Source: Deltaproteobacteria bacterium (GTDB lineage: Bacteria > Desulfobacterota > Binatia > DP-6). From it: a stretch of DNA of 45,976 bases. The position numbers and the translations under genes were made by a program. The DNA is taken from NCBI GenBank assembly GCA_005888095.1, contig VBKF01000150.1:1-45976 (forward strand), in the 5' to 3' direction. This document shows, piece after piece, positions 36,353 to 44,644 of this stretch. The stretch's first letter is position 1, and each line of letters begins with the position of its first letter. Under the pieces are notes generated by a model, which saw only the letters and a program-made list of their open reading frames with translations, was not told where the DNA came from and searched no databases.

Positions 36353-37679
36353 ACGCGCGGCCCTCCTCGTCGCGTGTCTCCTGACGCTCGCGCGTCCCGC
36401 GAGCGCCCTCGACGTGAAGCTCTGGCCGCTCTTTCGCTACGCGCACGACGAGGCAAACGACGTCGTCCGCTGGAGCGCGTTCGGCCCGATCCTGGAGTTC
36501 ACCCGCACGCCCGAGGCGCGTGACCTCCGCATCCGCCCGCTGCTCTGGCTCCGCCAGCAGCGCGGCGGGGAGCGCGACGACCAGGCCGACATCCTCTTCC
36601 CGCTCATCTCGACCCGCTGGCAGAACGGCTACCAGACCTTCCGCTTCCTCCTCTTCACGTACAGCAACCGCCCGGCGCCCAAGCCGGAGACCCGCGCGCC
36701 CACGTGGGCGACCCGCTTCGAGCTCTTCCCCTTCGTCTTCTACCGCTCCAGCCCCGCGCTCGGGACCTACTTCGGCGTCCTGCCCTTCTACCTCGACATG
36801 CCCGACTTTTACGGCTTCGAGCGCGTCCGCGTGGTCCTGTTCCCCGCGTACCTCCGGCTCACCGAGCCGCGGCTCGAGCGCCGCTTCTTCCCTTTCCCGT
36901 TCGTCTCGACCGTCGGCGGACCTGCCGGGCGCGGCTTCCGGCTCTGGCCCGTTTACGGGCGCAAGGAGACGCTCGGCACCGAGCGGACGAGCTACATCCT
37001 GTGGCCGTTTCACATCCGGCGCGAGCGGCTCGTGCCGGGCTACGGCTGGGAGCGCACGCGTGTCGACTTCCCGTTCGTCGCCGCCATCGACGGCGCCGGC
37101 CGCCGGAGCCGCTTTTACGGCATCTTCCTCTACACGCACACCGTGGACGAGCGGCAGGCGTACGAGGGGATCGGCAGCCCGTTCCCGTTCGTCTATCGCG
37201 AGCGCGCCCTCGGCGAGACCGAATATCGCATCTGGCGCTTCGCCCCGTTCTATGGACGTGCCGACCGCCCGCCCGTCTCGTCGCGCTTCTACGCGTGGCC
37301 GGCCTACCGCGTCCGCCGCCAGGACGTGGAGGACTTCCACTACGAGCGCGACGACGCCATGCTGGTCCTGTGGCGGCGGCAGCGGCAGTCGAACGAGACC
37401 TCCGGGCACCGCGAGCGCCTCTCGACGCTCTTCCCCGTGCGCCGGAGCGTCGAGGTTGACGGGCGGCGGTCCGGACAGATGCCGGCGCTCTTCGACAGCG
37501 TGTTGCCGAAGAACCGCGGGGTGCTCGCCCTGTGGGCGCCGCTCTACGGACTCTACCGCTGGGACACCGAGCCGGATGGCGCCCGCGCATGGAACGTGGC
37601 CTGGGGGCTCGTCGCGCGCGAGCGGGACCGGCTGGTCGGCCCCTGGCATCTCGAATGGAGCCACGACCATGGCGGTTGA
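36288..37679 (+). CDS. Unknown beta-rich protein with repeated LWP motifs, upstream of mlaE
   Basis: 463 residues. A signal-like stretch RRAALLVACLLTLARPASA is followed by many short repeats around Leu/Trp/Pro/Phe: KLWPLFRYAH, RLWPVYGRKE, ILWPFHIRRE, AWPAYRVRRQ, LWAPLYGLYRW, with FPFVF and FPFVY between. This suggests a beta-barrel or propeller in the envelope. The first 20 or so residues are encoded by the right arm of the 309-bp palindrome and the start (GTG at 36288) lies inside it; no ATG in this frame is near. The gene overlaps mlaE by 11 bases, so it may be part of the lipid transport system. No family recognised. Confidence 0.7.
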   Translation: MIPTEHPRVRFATQDVLGRAPRRAALLVACLLTLARPASALDVKLWPLFRYAHDEANDVVRWSAFGPILEFTRTPEARDLRIRPLLWLRQQRGGERDDQADILFPLISTRWQNGYQTFRFLLFTYSNRPAPKPETRAPTWATRFELFPFVFYRSSPALGTYFGVLPFYLDMPDFYGFERVRVVLFPAYLRLTEPRLERRFFPFPFVSTVGGPAGRGFRLWPVYGRKETLGTERTSYILWPFHIRRERLVPGYGWERTRVDFPFVAAIDGAGRRSRFYGIFLYTHTVDERQAYEGIGSPFPFVYRERALGETEYRIWRFAPFYGRADRPPVSSRFYAWPAYRVRRQDVEDFHYERDDAMLVLWRRQRQSNETSGHRERLSTLFPVRRSVEVDGRRSGQMPALFDSVLPKNRGVLALWAPLYGLYRWDTEPDGARAWNVAWGLVARERDRLVGPWHLEWSHDHGG

Positions 37680-38484
37680 AGCCGTCGGCCGCGTCCCCCG
37701 ACGCCCCGGTCCGGTCGGGCGCCTGGGCGCGGGCATCCTCGACCTCCTCCAGGTGCTGGGCGAGGCGGCCTCGCTCTTCGCGGCGGCCGTGCGCGCCTCG
37801 GCCTTCGCGCCGATCGACCGGCAGCGGGTGGTCGTGCAGATGGTCCGCGTCGGGACGGACACCCTGTCGATCGGCGCCCTCCTCTCGATCTTCGTCGGCA
37901 TGGTGCTGGTCGTGCAGGCCGCCGATCAGCTGCGCGACGTCAACGAGAGCGTGCTCGGGCCGATCGTCGGCCTGGCGATGACCAAGGAGCTCGGCCCCGT
38001 GATGATGGCCTTCCTGCTCGCCGGGCGCGCCGGCTCGGCGATGGCGGCGGAGCTCGGCTCGATGACCGTGTACGACGAGATCAACGCGCTGCGCACCATG
38101 GACATCGACCCGGTTCGCTTCCTGGTCATGCCGCGCTTCGTCGCCGCCACGCTCGCCCTTCCCCTCCTGATCCTCTACTCGGATTTCATCGGGGTGTGGG
38201 GCGGTGCGGTGGTGGTCGCCATCGACCCGGCGATCAAGCTCACGGTGAACGAGTACTTCGCGCGCATGCTCGAGTGGGTGCACCTGAGCGACATCCTGAT
38301 CGGGCTCGTGAAGGGCCTGATCTTCGGCATGATCGCCTCGATCCTGCCCTGCACCTTCGGCCTCCGGACACGCGGCGGCACCGAGGGGATCGCCACCGCC
38401 ACCACGGCGGCCGTGGTGTGGAGCTTCATCCTGATCCTCGTCTTCGACTTCCTGATCGTGCGCGGGAGCTTCGCCGCCGGCTGA
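37669..38484 (+). CDS. mlaE: MlaE/YrbE-type ABC transporter permease
   Basis: 271 residues. Membrane permease of an MCE lipid transport system that moves phospholipids between the two membranes. Signature: MVLVVQAADQL, VGLAMTKELGPVMMAFLLAG, RAGSAMAAELGSMTVYDEIN, LRTMDIDPVRFLVMPRFVAA and IASILPCTFGLRTRGGTEGI, with hydrophobic helices at the expected spacing. The frame is open far upstream because it is an alternative frame of the preceding gene. The ATG at 37669 gives the family N-terminus. Followed by mlaF with a one-base overlap (TGATG). Confidence 0.95.
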   Translation: MAVEAVGRVPRRPGPVGRLGAGILDLLQVLGEAASLFAAAVRASAFAPIDRQRVVVQMVRVGTDTLSIGALLSIFVGMVLVVQAADQLRDVNESVLGPIVGLAMTKELGPVMMAFLLAGRAGSAMAAELGSMTVYDEINALRTMDIDPVRFLVMPRFVAATLALPLLILYSDFIGVWGGAVVVAIDPAIKLTVNEYFARMLEWVHLSDILIGLVKGLIFGMIASILPCTFGLRTRGGTEGIATATTAAVVWSFILILVFDFLIVRGSFAAG

Positions 38485-39257
38485 TGGGCGCGGGGGCGCG
38501 AGAGACGCCGCAGCGGGGCGTCGCCGTGGAGCTCCAGGGCCTGCGCCGGTCGTACGACGGCTTCGACGTCCTGCGCGGCGTCGATCTCTCCGTGCGGGCC
38601 GGCGAGCTGCTCGCCATCGTCGGCCAGAGCGGCACGGGGAAATCCGTGCTGCTCCGCCAGATCATCGGGCTCGAACGTCCCGACGCGGGCCGCATCGTTA
38701 TCGGCGGTCTCGAGCTCCCGCGCTACCTCGCGATCGCGCCCGAGGAGAAGCCCTTCCGCATCGCCATGGTCTTCCAGAGCGCGGCGCTGCTCGCCTCCCT
38801 CACCGTGGCCGAGAACGTGGGCCTCAGGCTGCGCGAGCGCCGGCGCCACTCCGCGGCGGAGATCGAGGCGATCACGCGCCGAGTCCTCGCCGACGTGGAG
38901 CTCGAGGGCACCGAGGACAAGCTGCCGAGCGAGCTCTCGGGCGGGATGCGCAAGCGCGTCGCGATCGCGCGCGCGCTGGCGATCGACCCCGAGCTGATCC
39001 TCTACGACGAGCCGACCGCCGACCTCGACCCGATCCTGACCCAGCAGATCGGCGAGCTCATCCGCCGCATCCGGACCACCCGCGGCTCGACGCAGATCAT
39101 CGTCACGCACAACCTGCCCCTGGCGCGCGCGATCGCGGACCGCATCGCCGTCCTCGACCGGGGGCGCATCGTCGAGTGCAGCACGCCAGCCGAGCTCGCC
39201 GAGAGCCGCCAGCCGCTCACGCGCGAGTTCCTGCGGGCCGCCGCGCTCGGCCTCTAG
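38484..39257 (+). CDS. mlaF: MlaF-type ABC transporter ATP-binding protein
   Basis: 257 residues, the cytoplasmic ATPase of the MCE lipid transporter. Walker A GQSGTGKS (47-54), Q-loop FQSAALLASLTVAENVG, signature LSGGMRKRVAIARAL from residue 151, Walker B ILYDEPTADLDP (173-184), and a switch His in IIVTHNL. The FQSAALLASLTVAENV form is the Mla/Mkl version of the family. Starts with ATG overlapping the TGA of mlaE by one base and ends ten bases before mlaD, so all are in one transcript. Confidence 0.96.
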   Translation: MGAGARETPQRGVAVELQGLRRSYDGFDVLRGVDLSVRAGELLAIVGQSGTGKSVLLRQIIGLERPDAGRIVIGGLELPRYLAIAPEEKPFRIAMVFQSAALLASLTVAENVGLRLRERRRHSAAEIEAITRRVLADVELEGTEDKLPSELSGGMRKRVAIARALAIDPELILYDEPTADLDPILTQQIGELIRRIRTTRGSTQIIVTHNLPLARAIADRIAVLDRGRIVECSTPAELAESRQPLTREFLRAAALGL

Positions 39258-39266
39258 GAGATCGCC

Positions 39267-40235
39267 ATGCTCACGAGAGAACAGCGGATCGGGGCCTTCT
39301 TCGTGGTCGGCATCGTCCTGCTCTTCGTCGCCATCGAGCTGACGCTCGGGCTCGGGCTCCTCCGGCGGCGCTACCCCCTCTATGCCACTTTCCGCGACGT
39401 GCAGGGGCTCGACAGCGGCGCCGACGTCCGCCTGGCCGGCATCAAGGCGGGCCGGGTGGACGGGATGCAGATCGAGCAGGGCCACGTCCGCGTCACGCTG
39501 CTGATCAACGGCGGCCTCGTCGTGAAGAAGGATTCGCTGGCGCGTCTAGACTTCCGGGCCCTCAGTGGCGAGCGCTTCGTCTCCCTCACGCTCGGCACGC
39601 CGACCGCCAAGCCCGCCGAGCCGGGCGACACCCTCGAGGGCGAGACGCCGGCGAGCTTCTCCGACGTCGTCGACCAGCTCTCGGGCGTCGCCCAGAACGT
39701 GAACGAGCTGGTCACGAGCCTCAACGCCAACTCGCAGCGGCTCCTCACCAACCTCGCCGACCTGATCGAGCAGAACCGGAGCGAGCTCGACCAGATCGCC
39801 GAGAACGTCGCCTCGATCACCGGCAAGCTCGACCGCGGCACCGGGACGCTCGGGCTCCTGCTGAACGACTCGAGCCTCTACGACCGCGCCAGCGCGGCGC
39901 TCGGCGACGTGCGTCAGGCGGTGCAGGACATCGGCCAGGTGACGCACGACCTGTCCGAGGGCCGCGGCACGCTCGGCAAGCTCATCCGCGAGGACGGGGG
40001 CCTCTACGCGCAGGTGCGCGAGACGGTCGACCACCTGAACGAGTCGGCGCGAAACGCCGAGGAGATCACCGCGAGCCTGCGCGATGGCCAGGGCACGATC
40101 GGCAAGGCGCTGACCGACGACACGCTCTACTCGACGGGCGTCGACGCGCTGCGCAGCATGAACCGGGCGACGCAGTCGGTGGAGGACCAGGCGGCGATCT
40201 CGGTGCTCGGAACCATCGTGACGAGTCTCTTCTAG
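39267..40235 (+). CDS. mlaD: MlaD-type MCE-domain lipid-binding protein
   Basis: 322 residues. One N-terminal membrane anchor (IGAFFVVGIVLLFVAIELTL), then an MCE domain (YPLYATFRDVQGLDSGADVR, LAGIKAGRVDGMQIEQGHVR, LDFRALSGERFVSLTLG), followed by a long helical tail with repeats such as LDRGTGTLGLLLNDSSLYDR, LSEGRGTLGKLIREDGGLYA and LRDGQGTIGKALTDDTLYST. The tail is longer than E. coli MlaD and resembles the Mce/PqiB-like kind that may form a channel. It ends the operon (mlaEFD); MlaB, MlaC and MlaA homologues are not seen nearby. Confidence 0.95.
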   Translation: MLTREQRIGAFFVVGIVLLFVAIELTLGLGLLRRRYPLYATFRDVQGLDSGADVRLAGIKAGRVDGMQIEQGHVRVTLLINGGLVVKKDSLARLDFRALSGERFVSLTLGTPTAKPAEPGDTLEGETPASFSDVVDQLSGVAQNVNELVTSLNANSQRLLTNLADLIEQNRSELDQIAENVASITGKLDRGTGTLGLLLNDSSLYDRASAALGDVRQAVQDIGQVTHDLSEGRGTLGKLIREDGGLYAQVRETVDHLNESARNAEEITASLRDGQGTIGKALTDDTLYSTGVDALRSMNRATQSVEDQAAISVLGTIVTSLF

Positions 40236-40261
40236 GGGAGACGGTTTGTGCAACAAAGTGC

Positions 40262-40291
40262 TTGCCAGCTAGCAGGCGACGGGGGTATAGC
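40262..40291 (+). promoter_or_regulatory. Sigma-70-like promoter for the copper-enzyme gene
   Basis: TTGCCA (40262-40267) and TATAGC (40286-40291), 18 bases apart, precede the ATG at 40309 with an expected leader of about ten bases. A short palindrome TTTGTGCAACAAA lies upstream at 40245-40257 and could bind a regulator. Confidence 0.55.
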
Positions 40292-40308
40292 CGGGCCACG
40301 AGCTTTCG

Positions 40309-42024
40309 ATGCGGTCTCCGACCCGGCTGCTCGCCATCTCGCTCCTCCTCGGGCTCGCCCGGCTTGCCGCCGCCGCATGCGGTGATCACCCGCTCGACGC
40401 GGCGGAGATGACGGCGGCCCGTGCGGCGGGCGACCTGGCCTGCCCCTGCGTCGAGTACGCGGACCATGCCGCCTACGTGGGCTGTGTCGCCACCGAGGCC
40501 GCGCAGCGCACCGCAGCCCACGTGCTTCATCCGCAGTGCAAGCGGGCGCTCGTCAAGTGCGCCGCCCGGTCCACCTGCGGCAAGTTCGGCCTCGTGACCT
40601 GCTGCCGCACGACGGCCGCGGGCGTGACGAAGTGTCGGGTGACGCGGGACGCCGCCCACTGCACGCGGCCACGACACGGTTCCGCCTGCGTCGGCCGGAC
40701 GGCGAGCTGCTGCGACGCGTGCGGTGCGGGCGGCTGCAGCAGCCACACGACGACCACCACAACGACCCTGCCGGTGAGCTGCGCGAGCGCGGCCGAGGAC
40801 ACCTTCGATACGATCCAGCAGCGCATCTTCGGCTACCATGGCTGCGCCGTGAGCTCGTGCCATGGGCCGCTCGCTCAGGGCAACCTGGATCTGCGCGACG
40901 GCGCCGCCTACGGGAGTCTGGTCGGGGTGCCGGCCGTCAATCCCGTTGCGGCCCGCGCCGGCAAGCTGAGGGTCGCGCCCGGGAATGCGGCCGCGAGCTT
41001 CCTCTCGCAGAAGCTGCACGGCACGCTCGCGACCGGCGAGGGCGCTCGGATGCCGTACGTCGGCACATCACTCACGCCGGCGGAGCTGGCCTTCGTGGAC
41101 GCCTGGATCACCGCCGGCGCGGCGCAGACGGGGATCGTCCCCCAGGTGCCCTGCCTGCCGCCGCTCGAGTACGTCCCCGCGGAGGCCCCGGCGCCGCCGG
41201 CCGGGGGCTACCAGATGGTGCTCGACGGGCCCTGGCTCCAGCCCGGTCAGGAGCAGGAGGGCTGCTTCTGGATCCCGGTACCGAGCTCGACCGATTTCTA
41301 CACCGGCAAGTGGGAGTTCGTGCTGAATCCCGGGACGCATCACTTCGCCGTCTACACGAACCGCGACGACGTGCCGTCGCCGCCCGAGGGGCAGTGGCTC
41401 CTGAACGACTTCGGCTGCTACCGCGAGGCCAACTACGGCGCCACCCTGAGCGGGACGCCGCAGGCGCCCTACTACGTCGATGCGTACCCGGCGGGCGTCG
41501 CCCGCGTGCTCCGCGCCGGCAGGTTCATCGGGCTCAACGCCCACTATCACAACGGCTTCGACGTCCCGATCCAGATCAAGGTGTGGACCAACATCTACCC
41601 GTATCCCGGCACGCCGCAGCACGTCGCGCAGACCCTGACCTCACTCGACACAACCTTCACGATCGACGTCGCGCCCTTCACGCAGAAGGCGCAGCACGGC
41701 CGGTTCGTTAACGACCTCGGCAAGCCGATGTCGTTCGTCAACCTGAGCGGCCACATGCACAAGCGCGGGCTCCGGTTCACGGCCTGGCGGTCGAACGGCG
41801 CGAAGCTCTACGAGAACTTCGACTGGGCGCACCCGCTCGTCGTCCTCTACGACCCGCCTCTCGTGCTCGCGCCCGGCGACTGGATCGACTACGAATGCCT
41901 GCACGACAACGGCGTGACGCGCCCCGTGAAGCTCGACGCCTTCGGCAAGCCCACGCACCTCCGGTTCGGCGTCACCACCGACGACGAGATGTGCATCCTG
42001 CCGGGGGTGTACTACACGGACTGA
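40309..42024 (+). CDS. Secreted cytochrome-c-like and copper monooxygenase fusion protein
   Basis: 571 residues. A signal peptide (to about residue 23) leads to a Cys-rich region (residues 24-145: CKRALVKCAARSTCGKFGLV, TCCR, TASCCDAC), then a linker of seven Thr (147-153). After this comes a small domain with C179-x4-C184-H185 (GCAVSSCHG), LHGTLATGEGARMPYVG and LTPAELAFVDAWI, as in cytochrome-c-like domains of environmental bacteria, though the spacing is CX4CH. The C-terminal part is like ascorbate-dependent copper monooxygenases (PHM/DBM): H344/H345 in GTHHFAVYTN, H412 and H414 in NAHYHNG, H482 and H484 in SGHMHKRG and M561 in DDEMC form both copper sites. Substrate unknown. Confidence 0.85.
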   Translation: MRSPTRLLAISLLLGLARLAAAACGDHPLDAAEMTAARAAGDLACPCVEYADHAAYVGCVATEAAQRTAAHVLHPQCKRALVKCAARSTCGKFGLVTCCRTTAAGVTKCRVTRDAAHCTRPRHGSACVGRTASCCDACGAGGCSSHTTTTTTTLPVSCASAAEDTFDTIQQRIFGYHGCAVSSCHGPLAQGNLDLRDGAAYGSLVGVPAVNPVAARAGKLRVAPGNAAASFLSQKLHGTLATGEGARMPYVGTSLTPAELAFVDAWITAGAAQTGIVPQVPCLPPLEYVPAEAPAPPAGGYQMVLDGPWLQPGQEQEGCFWIPVPSSTDFYTGKWEFVLNPGTHHFAVYTNRDDVPSPPEGQWLLNDFGCYREANYGATLSGTPQAPYYVDAYPAGVARVLRAGRFIGLNAHYHNGFDVPIQIKVWTNIYPYPGTPQHVAQTLTSLDTTFTIDVAPFTQKAQHGRFVNDLGKPMSFVNLSGHMHKRGLRFTAWRSNGAKLYENFDWAHPLVVLYDPPLVLAPGDWIDYECLHDNGVTRPVKLDAFGKPTHLRFGVTTDDEMCILPGVYYTD

Positions 42025-42467
42025 GGCGTCGCGCGCCCGCGCGACTCTGCTTCGAGCGATCGCTCCGTTCGCCTCACGCCGAGCTGCGTGATGAGGAGCG
42101 CCGCGCCCGTCATCGCCACGCCCTTCAAGAAGAAGGACGTCTGGATCCGCTGCATCTGCTCGTCCGGCGCGGTGAGCATGGCGACGCCGTGCACCGTGAT
42201 CGTCACGGGGACGAGGAAGACGACGATCAGCCACGCTCCGAGACACGGGTAACGATTCGTCGCGATCAAGGTCGCGCCCACGAGCTCGACGACGGCGGAG
42301 GTCATCACCCAGAACGTGCGGAACGGAATGGCGGCAGGCATCAGGGCCACGAACCTGTTCAGATCCGTGAAATGGGCGACGCCGGAGAGGAAGAAGATGA
42401 GCGCGAACATCACCCGCCCGGCGATGGCGATCGCCGGGTGGAGCACGACGACGTCGTTCCGTTCCAT
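42012..42467 (-). CDS. DoxX-family membrane protein
   Basis: 151 residues with four hydrophobic helices (IAIAGRVMFALIFFLSGVAH, FWVMTSAVVELVGATLIATN, CLGAWLIVVFLVPVTITVHG, FFLKGVAMTGAALLITQ). The opening RVMFALIFFLSGVAHF and GAWLIVVFLVPVTI match the DoxX family, whose members are linked to redox or sulfur metabolism or to oxidative-stress membrane complexes. Its last codons overlap the end of the convergent copper-enzyme gene by 13 bases. No strong partner in the neighbourhood except perhaps the Spy-like gene upstream on the same strand. Confidence 0.88.
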   Translation of the reverse strand: MERNDVVVLHPAIAIAGRVMFALIFFLSGVAHFTDLNRFVALMPAAIPFRTFWVMTSAVVELVGATLIATNRYPCLGAWLIVVFLVPVTITVHGVAMLTAPDEQMQRIQTSFFLKGVAMTGAALLITQLGVRRTERSLEAESRGRATPQSV

Positions 42468-42525
42468 TGAATCAGGCCGCTACAACGACGACTGACATGA
42501 AGCAATGGAGCGCGCCCCAAACGCG

Positions 42526-42554
42526 GGCGCGCCGGGCGACGAGCCCGGCGCGCC
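42526..42554 (-). terminator. Long GC-rich hairpin after the Spy-like gene
   Basis: GGCGCGCCGGGC (42526-42537) pairs perfectly with GCCCGGCGCGCC (42543-42554) with a 5-base loop, just after the stop at 42562 in minus orientation; GTTTGGGG follows on the minus strand. It could be a factor-independent terminator, or a REP-type palindrome because the RAYT gene is nearby. Confidence 0.55.
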
Positions 42555-42561
42555 GGTATCC

Positions 42562-43035
42562 TCAGAGCGACAGCGTCCCGGTCCGGATCAGATACGCGAG
42601 CCGCGCTCGCTGCTCGGGCTTGAGGACCGCGTGGATGCGGCCGAGCGACTGGATGAGCACGTCGCGGAGCCGCTCGGCGCTCCGCACGCGGAGCGTCGCT
42701 CCATCGGTCGCCTTTTGCTGATCGAAGGTCTCGCCCGCGATCGCGTCGGCGAGCGCGGCGACAGCCCGGCGCCCGTCGACCTCGGCCTGCGCGCGCTCGG
42801 TCTTGAGCTCGTTCAGGATGCGGGCCAGCTCGGCCACCTGCTGCCCGTCGAGCTGGAGCTTGTAGGCGAGGAAGCGAAGCGGCCGCCTGACGCCGAAGGC
42901 GCCGGCGCCCAGGTCGCCGTGGTCGGGCGGGGCCGCCCAGCGGGCGCCGTGCGCCATCGATCCGCAGCCCGCATGCACGGCGTACTCGCGGGCGGCGTGG
43001 CGGGATCGCCACCAGTGCATCATTCCTGGATGCAT
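42562..43035 (-). CDS. Spy/CpxP-like LTXXQ-type protein
   Basis: 157 residues. An His/Met-rich head (MHPGMMHWWRSRHAAREYAV) precedes a helical domain with LDGQQVAELARIL and LKPEQRARLAYLI, the two LTxxQ-like motifs of the Spy/CpxP family of periplasmic chaperones and metal-stress proteins. ALADAIAGETFDQQ forms the central helix. No classical signal peptide is visible, so export is uncertain. The ATG at 43035 has a strong ribosome site (GAGAGGAG) and was chosen over the frame opening at 43128. It is divergent from the RAYT transposase gene. Possible role in metal or envelope stress. Confidence 0.7.
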   Translation of the reverse strand: MHPGMMHWWRSRHAAREYAVHAGCGSMAHGARWAAPPDHGDLGAGAFGVRRPLRFLAYKLQLDGQQVAELARILNELKTERAQAEVDGRRAVAALADAIAGETFDQQKATDGATLRVRSAERLRDVLIQSLGRIHAVLKPEQRARLAYLIRTGTLSL

Positions 43036-43107
43036 GTCGTTCTCCTCTCGCGGGGGCTTGTCGCTCCCGGCGGGGCTGGACGCGTGGGCGAGATGCCTCA
43101 CGCCTGA

Positions 43108-43785
43108 ATGCGTTCTCAAATAGCGCACGGCGGATGCGTGTCAAGTGACAGGCGGGGCGCCGGCCGCAAACCCACACCTGGCGGGCGTCCCAGTGTGCCC
43201 CATCGTGCGCGGCCGCCGCACAAGACCGCGCATCCGATCCACGTCACGTTGCGCGCCACGGCCGCCGTTCGCTGCCTCCGTGCCGACCGGGTCTTCCCGG
43301 CCGTCCGCCGCGCGCTCGCCGCCGCCTCCCACGAGGGGTTCCGGATCATCGAGTTCTCCGCCCAGGACGACCATCTTCACCTCTTGGTCGAGGCCGAAGA
43401 CGGAACGTGCCTGTCGCGCGGCATCGCAGGGCTCGCGATCCGCGTCGCCCGCACCGTGAACCGTGCCCTTGGACGCCGCGGGGCCGTGTGGTCCGACCGA
43501 TTCCACGCCCGGGCCGCCACCACGCCGCGCGCCGTCCGCAACGCGATCGTTTACATACTCATGAACCGGAGGAAACACGCCCATTGCGAACAGGGGCTCG
43601 ATGCGTGCTCGTCGGCGCGCTGGTTCACCGGCTGGCGCGACGGACCCGTGCCGTCCTCCACGGAGCTTTCACCCGTTGTCAGGGCACGCACGTGGCTGGC
43701 GGCGGTGGGTTGGCGGATGCACGGGCTCATCGGGATCGATGAACGCCCGCGCACCGGACTGCGACCTGCCTCGTGGTGCCGCTGA
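43108..43785 (+). mobile_element. REP-associated tyrosine (Y1) transposase
   Basis: A 225-residue CDS. HUH-type single-strand nuclease family: HPIHVTLRA near residue 42, the HUH pair H89-L-H91 in QDDHLHLLVEA, and catalytic Y149 in NAIVYILMNRRKH. The N-terminal part GRKPTPGGRPSVPHRARPPH is typical of a subgroup of RAYT transposases that act on REP palindromes rather than IS ends. The 3' 50 or so residues after the Tyr are less conserved. GTG at 43138 is a shorter alternative start. No flanking terminal inverted repeat was found, as expected for a domesticated RAYT. The palindromes at 36044, 42526 and 45491 are its possible substrates. Confidence 0.88.
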
Positions 43786-43887
43786 CCATCCACGGTGGCC
43801 GCAGCCACTCTGGCGGTAGATCCTTCTCAACCATGACACCCCACATAGCGGCCGATCCGGTGACGGCCGGCCGCCCGCCGGGCTTGT

Positions 43888-44640
43888 TCACCCCACCATC
43901 GTGAGGCCGCCCGAGACGCTCAGCACCTGCCCGGTCACGTACGCCGCCTCGTCGGAGGCGAGGTAGGCGACGGCGCCTGCCACGTCCTCCGGCCGGCCGA
44001 GCCGGCGGAGGGGAATGCCCCGTCGCATCCCCTCGAGGATCTTCGCGCCGCCCTCGCCCCGCATCACGTCGGTGAGGAGCTGCGTCTCCGTCGGGCCGGG
44101 GCAGACGACGTTCACGGTGATCGCGTGACGGGCCACCTCGCGCGCGAGTGCCTTCGAGAAACCGATGACGCCCGCCTTGCAGGCGGAGTAGACCGACTCC
44201 CCGCTGCTGCCGACGCGTCCCGCGTCGGACGCGATGCTCACGATGCGCCCGCCGCCGCGCGCCGCCATGCCCTGGAGCACGGTGTGCGTCGTGTTGAGGA
44301 CCCCCTTCAGGTTGACGGCGATCAGGCGATCCCAGAGCGCCGGGTCGCTGTCGACGAAGAAGTGCAGCCGCTCCCATCCGGCGTTGTTGACGAGGACGTC
44401 GATCGGCCCGAGCGCGTCCTCGAGCGTCGCGACCGCGCGGCCGACGGCCTCGCGGTCGGCGACGTCGGCGGCCGCGGCCGAAGCGCGCCCCCCGGCCGCC
44501 CGGACCTCTGCCGCGACCGCTTCGGCGCCCGCGCCGTCGAGGTCGAGGACCCCGACGGCGAGGCGGTCGCGCGCGAGCCGCAGCGCGATGGCCCGGCCGA
44601 TGCCGCGCCCCGCGCCGGTGACGAGCGCGACGGAGTTCAC
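43888..44640 (-). CDS. SDR-family dehydrogenase, BadH-like
   Basis: 250 residues, classical short-chain dehydrogenase. TGAGRGIG (8-15) binds the nucleotide, NNAG at 85-88, catalytic Ser near 137, Y151 and K155 in SVYSACKAG. LVNNAGWERLHFFVDSDP, SIASDAGRVGSSGESVYSAC and VVCPGPTETQLLTDV are very close in pattern to BadH, the 2-hydroxycyclohexanecarboxyl-CoA dehydrogenase of alicyclic acid metabolism. A related acyl-CoA substrate is likely. FabG-like activity is the alternative. It ends the catabolic cluster, four bases after a MaoC-type dehydratase gene, and its terminus lies about 100 bases from the RAYT gene. Confidence 0.88.
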   Translation of the reverse strand: MNSVALVTGAGRGIGRAIALRLARDRLAVGVLDLDGAGAEAVAAEVRAAGGRASAAAADVADREAVGRAVATLEDALGPIDVLVNNAGWERLHFFVDSDPALWDRLIAVNLKGVLNTTHTVLQGMAARGGGRIVSIASDAGRVGSSGESVYSACKAGVIGFSKALAREVARHAITVNVVCPGPTETQLLTDVMRGEGGAKILEGMRRGIPLRRLGRPEDVAGAVAYLASDEAAYVTGQVLSVSGGLTMVG

Positions 44641-44644
44641 GCCG

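Noticed and set aside
40755-40775. ACC/ACG repeat tract as a possible microsatellite
   Set aside because: It simply encodes the seven-Thr linker of the secreted copper protein, a usual feature of such linkers.
43786-43887. Search for the right inverted repeat of an IS around the RAYT gene
   Set aside because: No repeat matching the left side was found; RAYT genes normally lack such ends.
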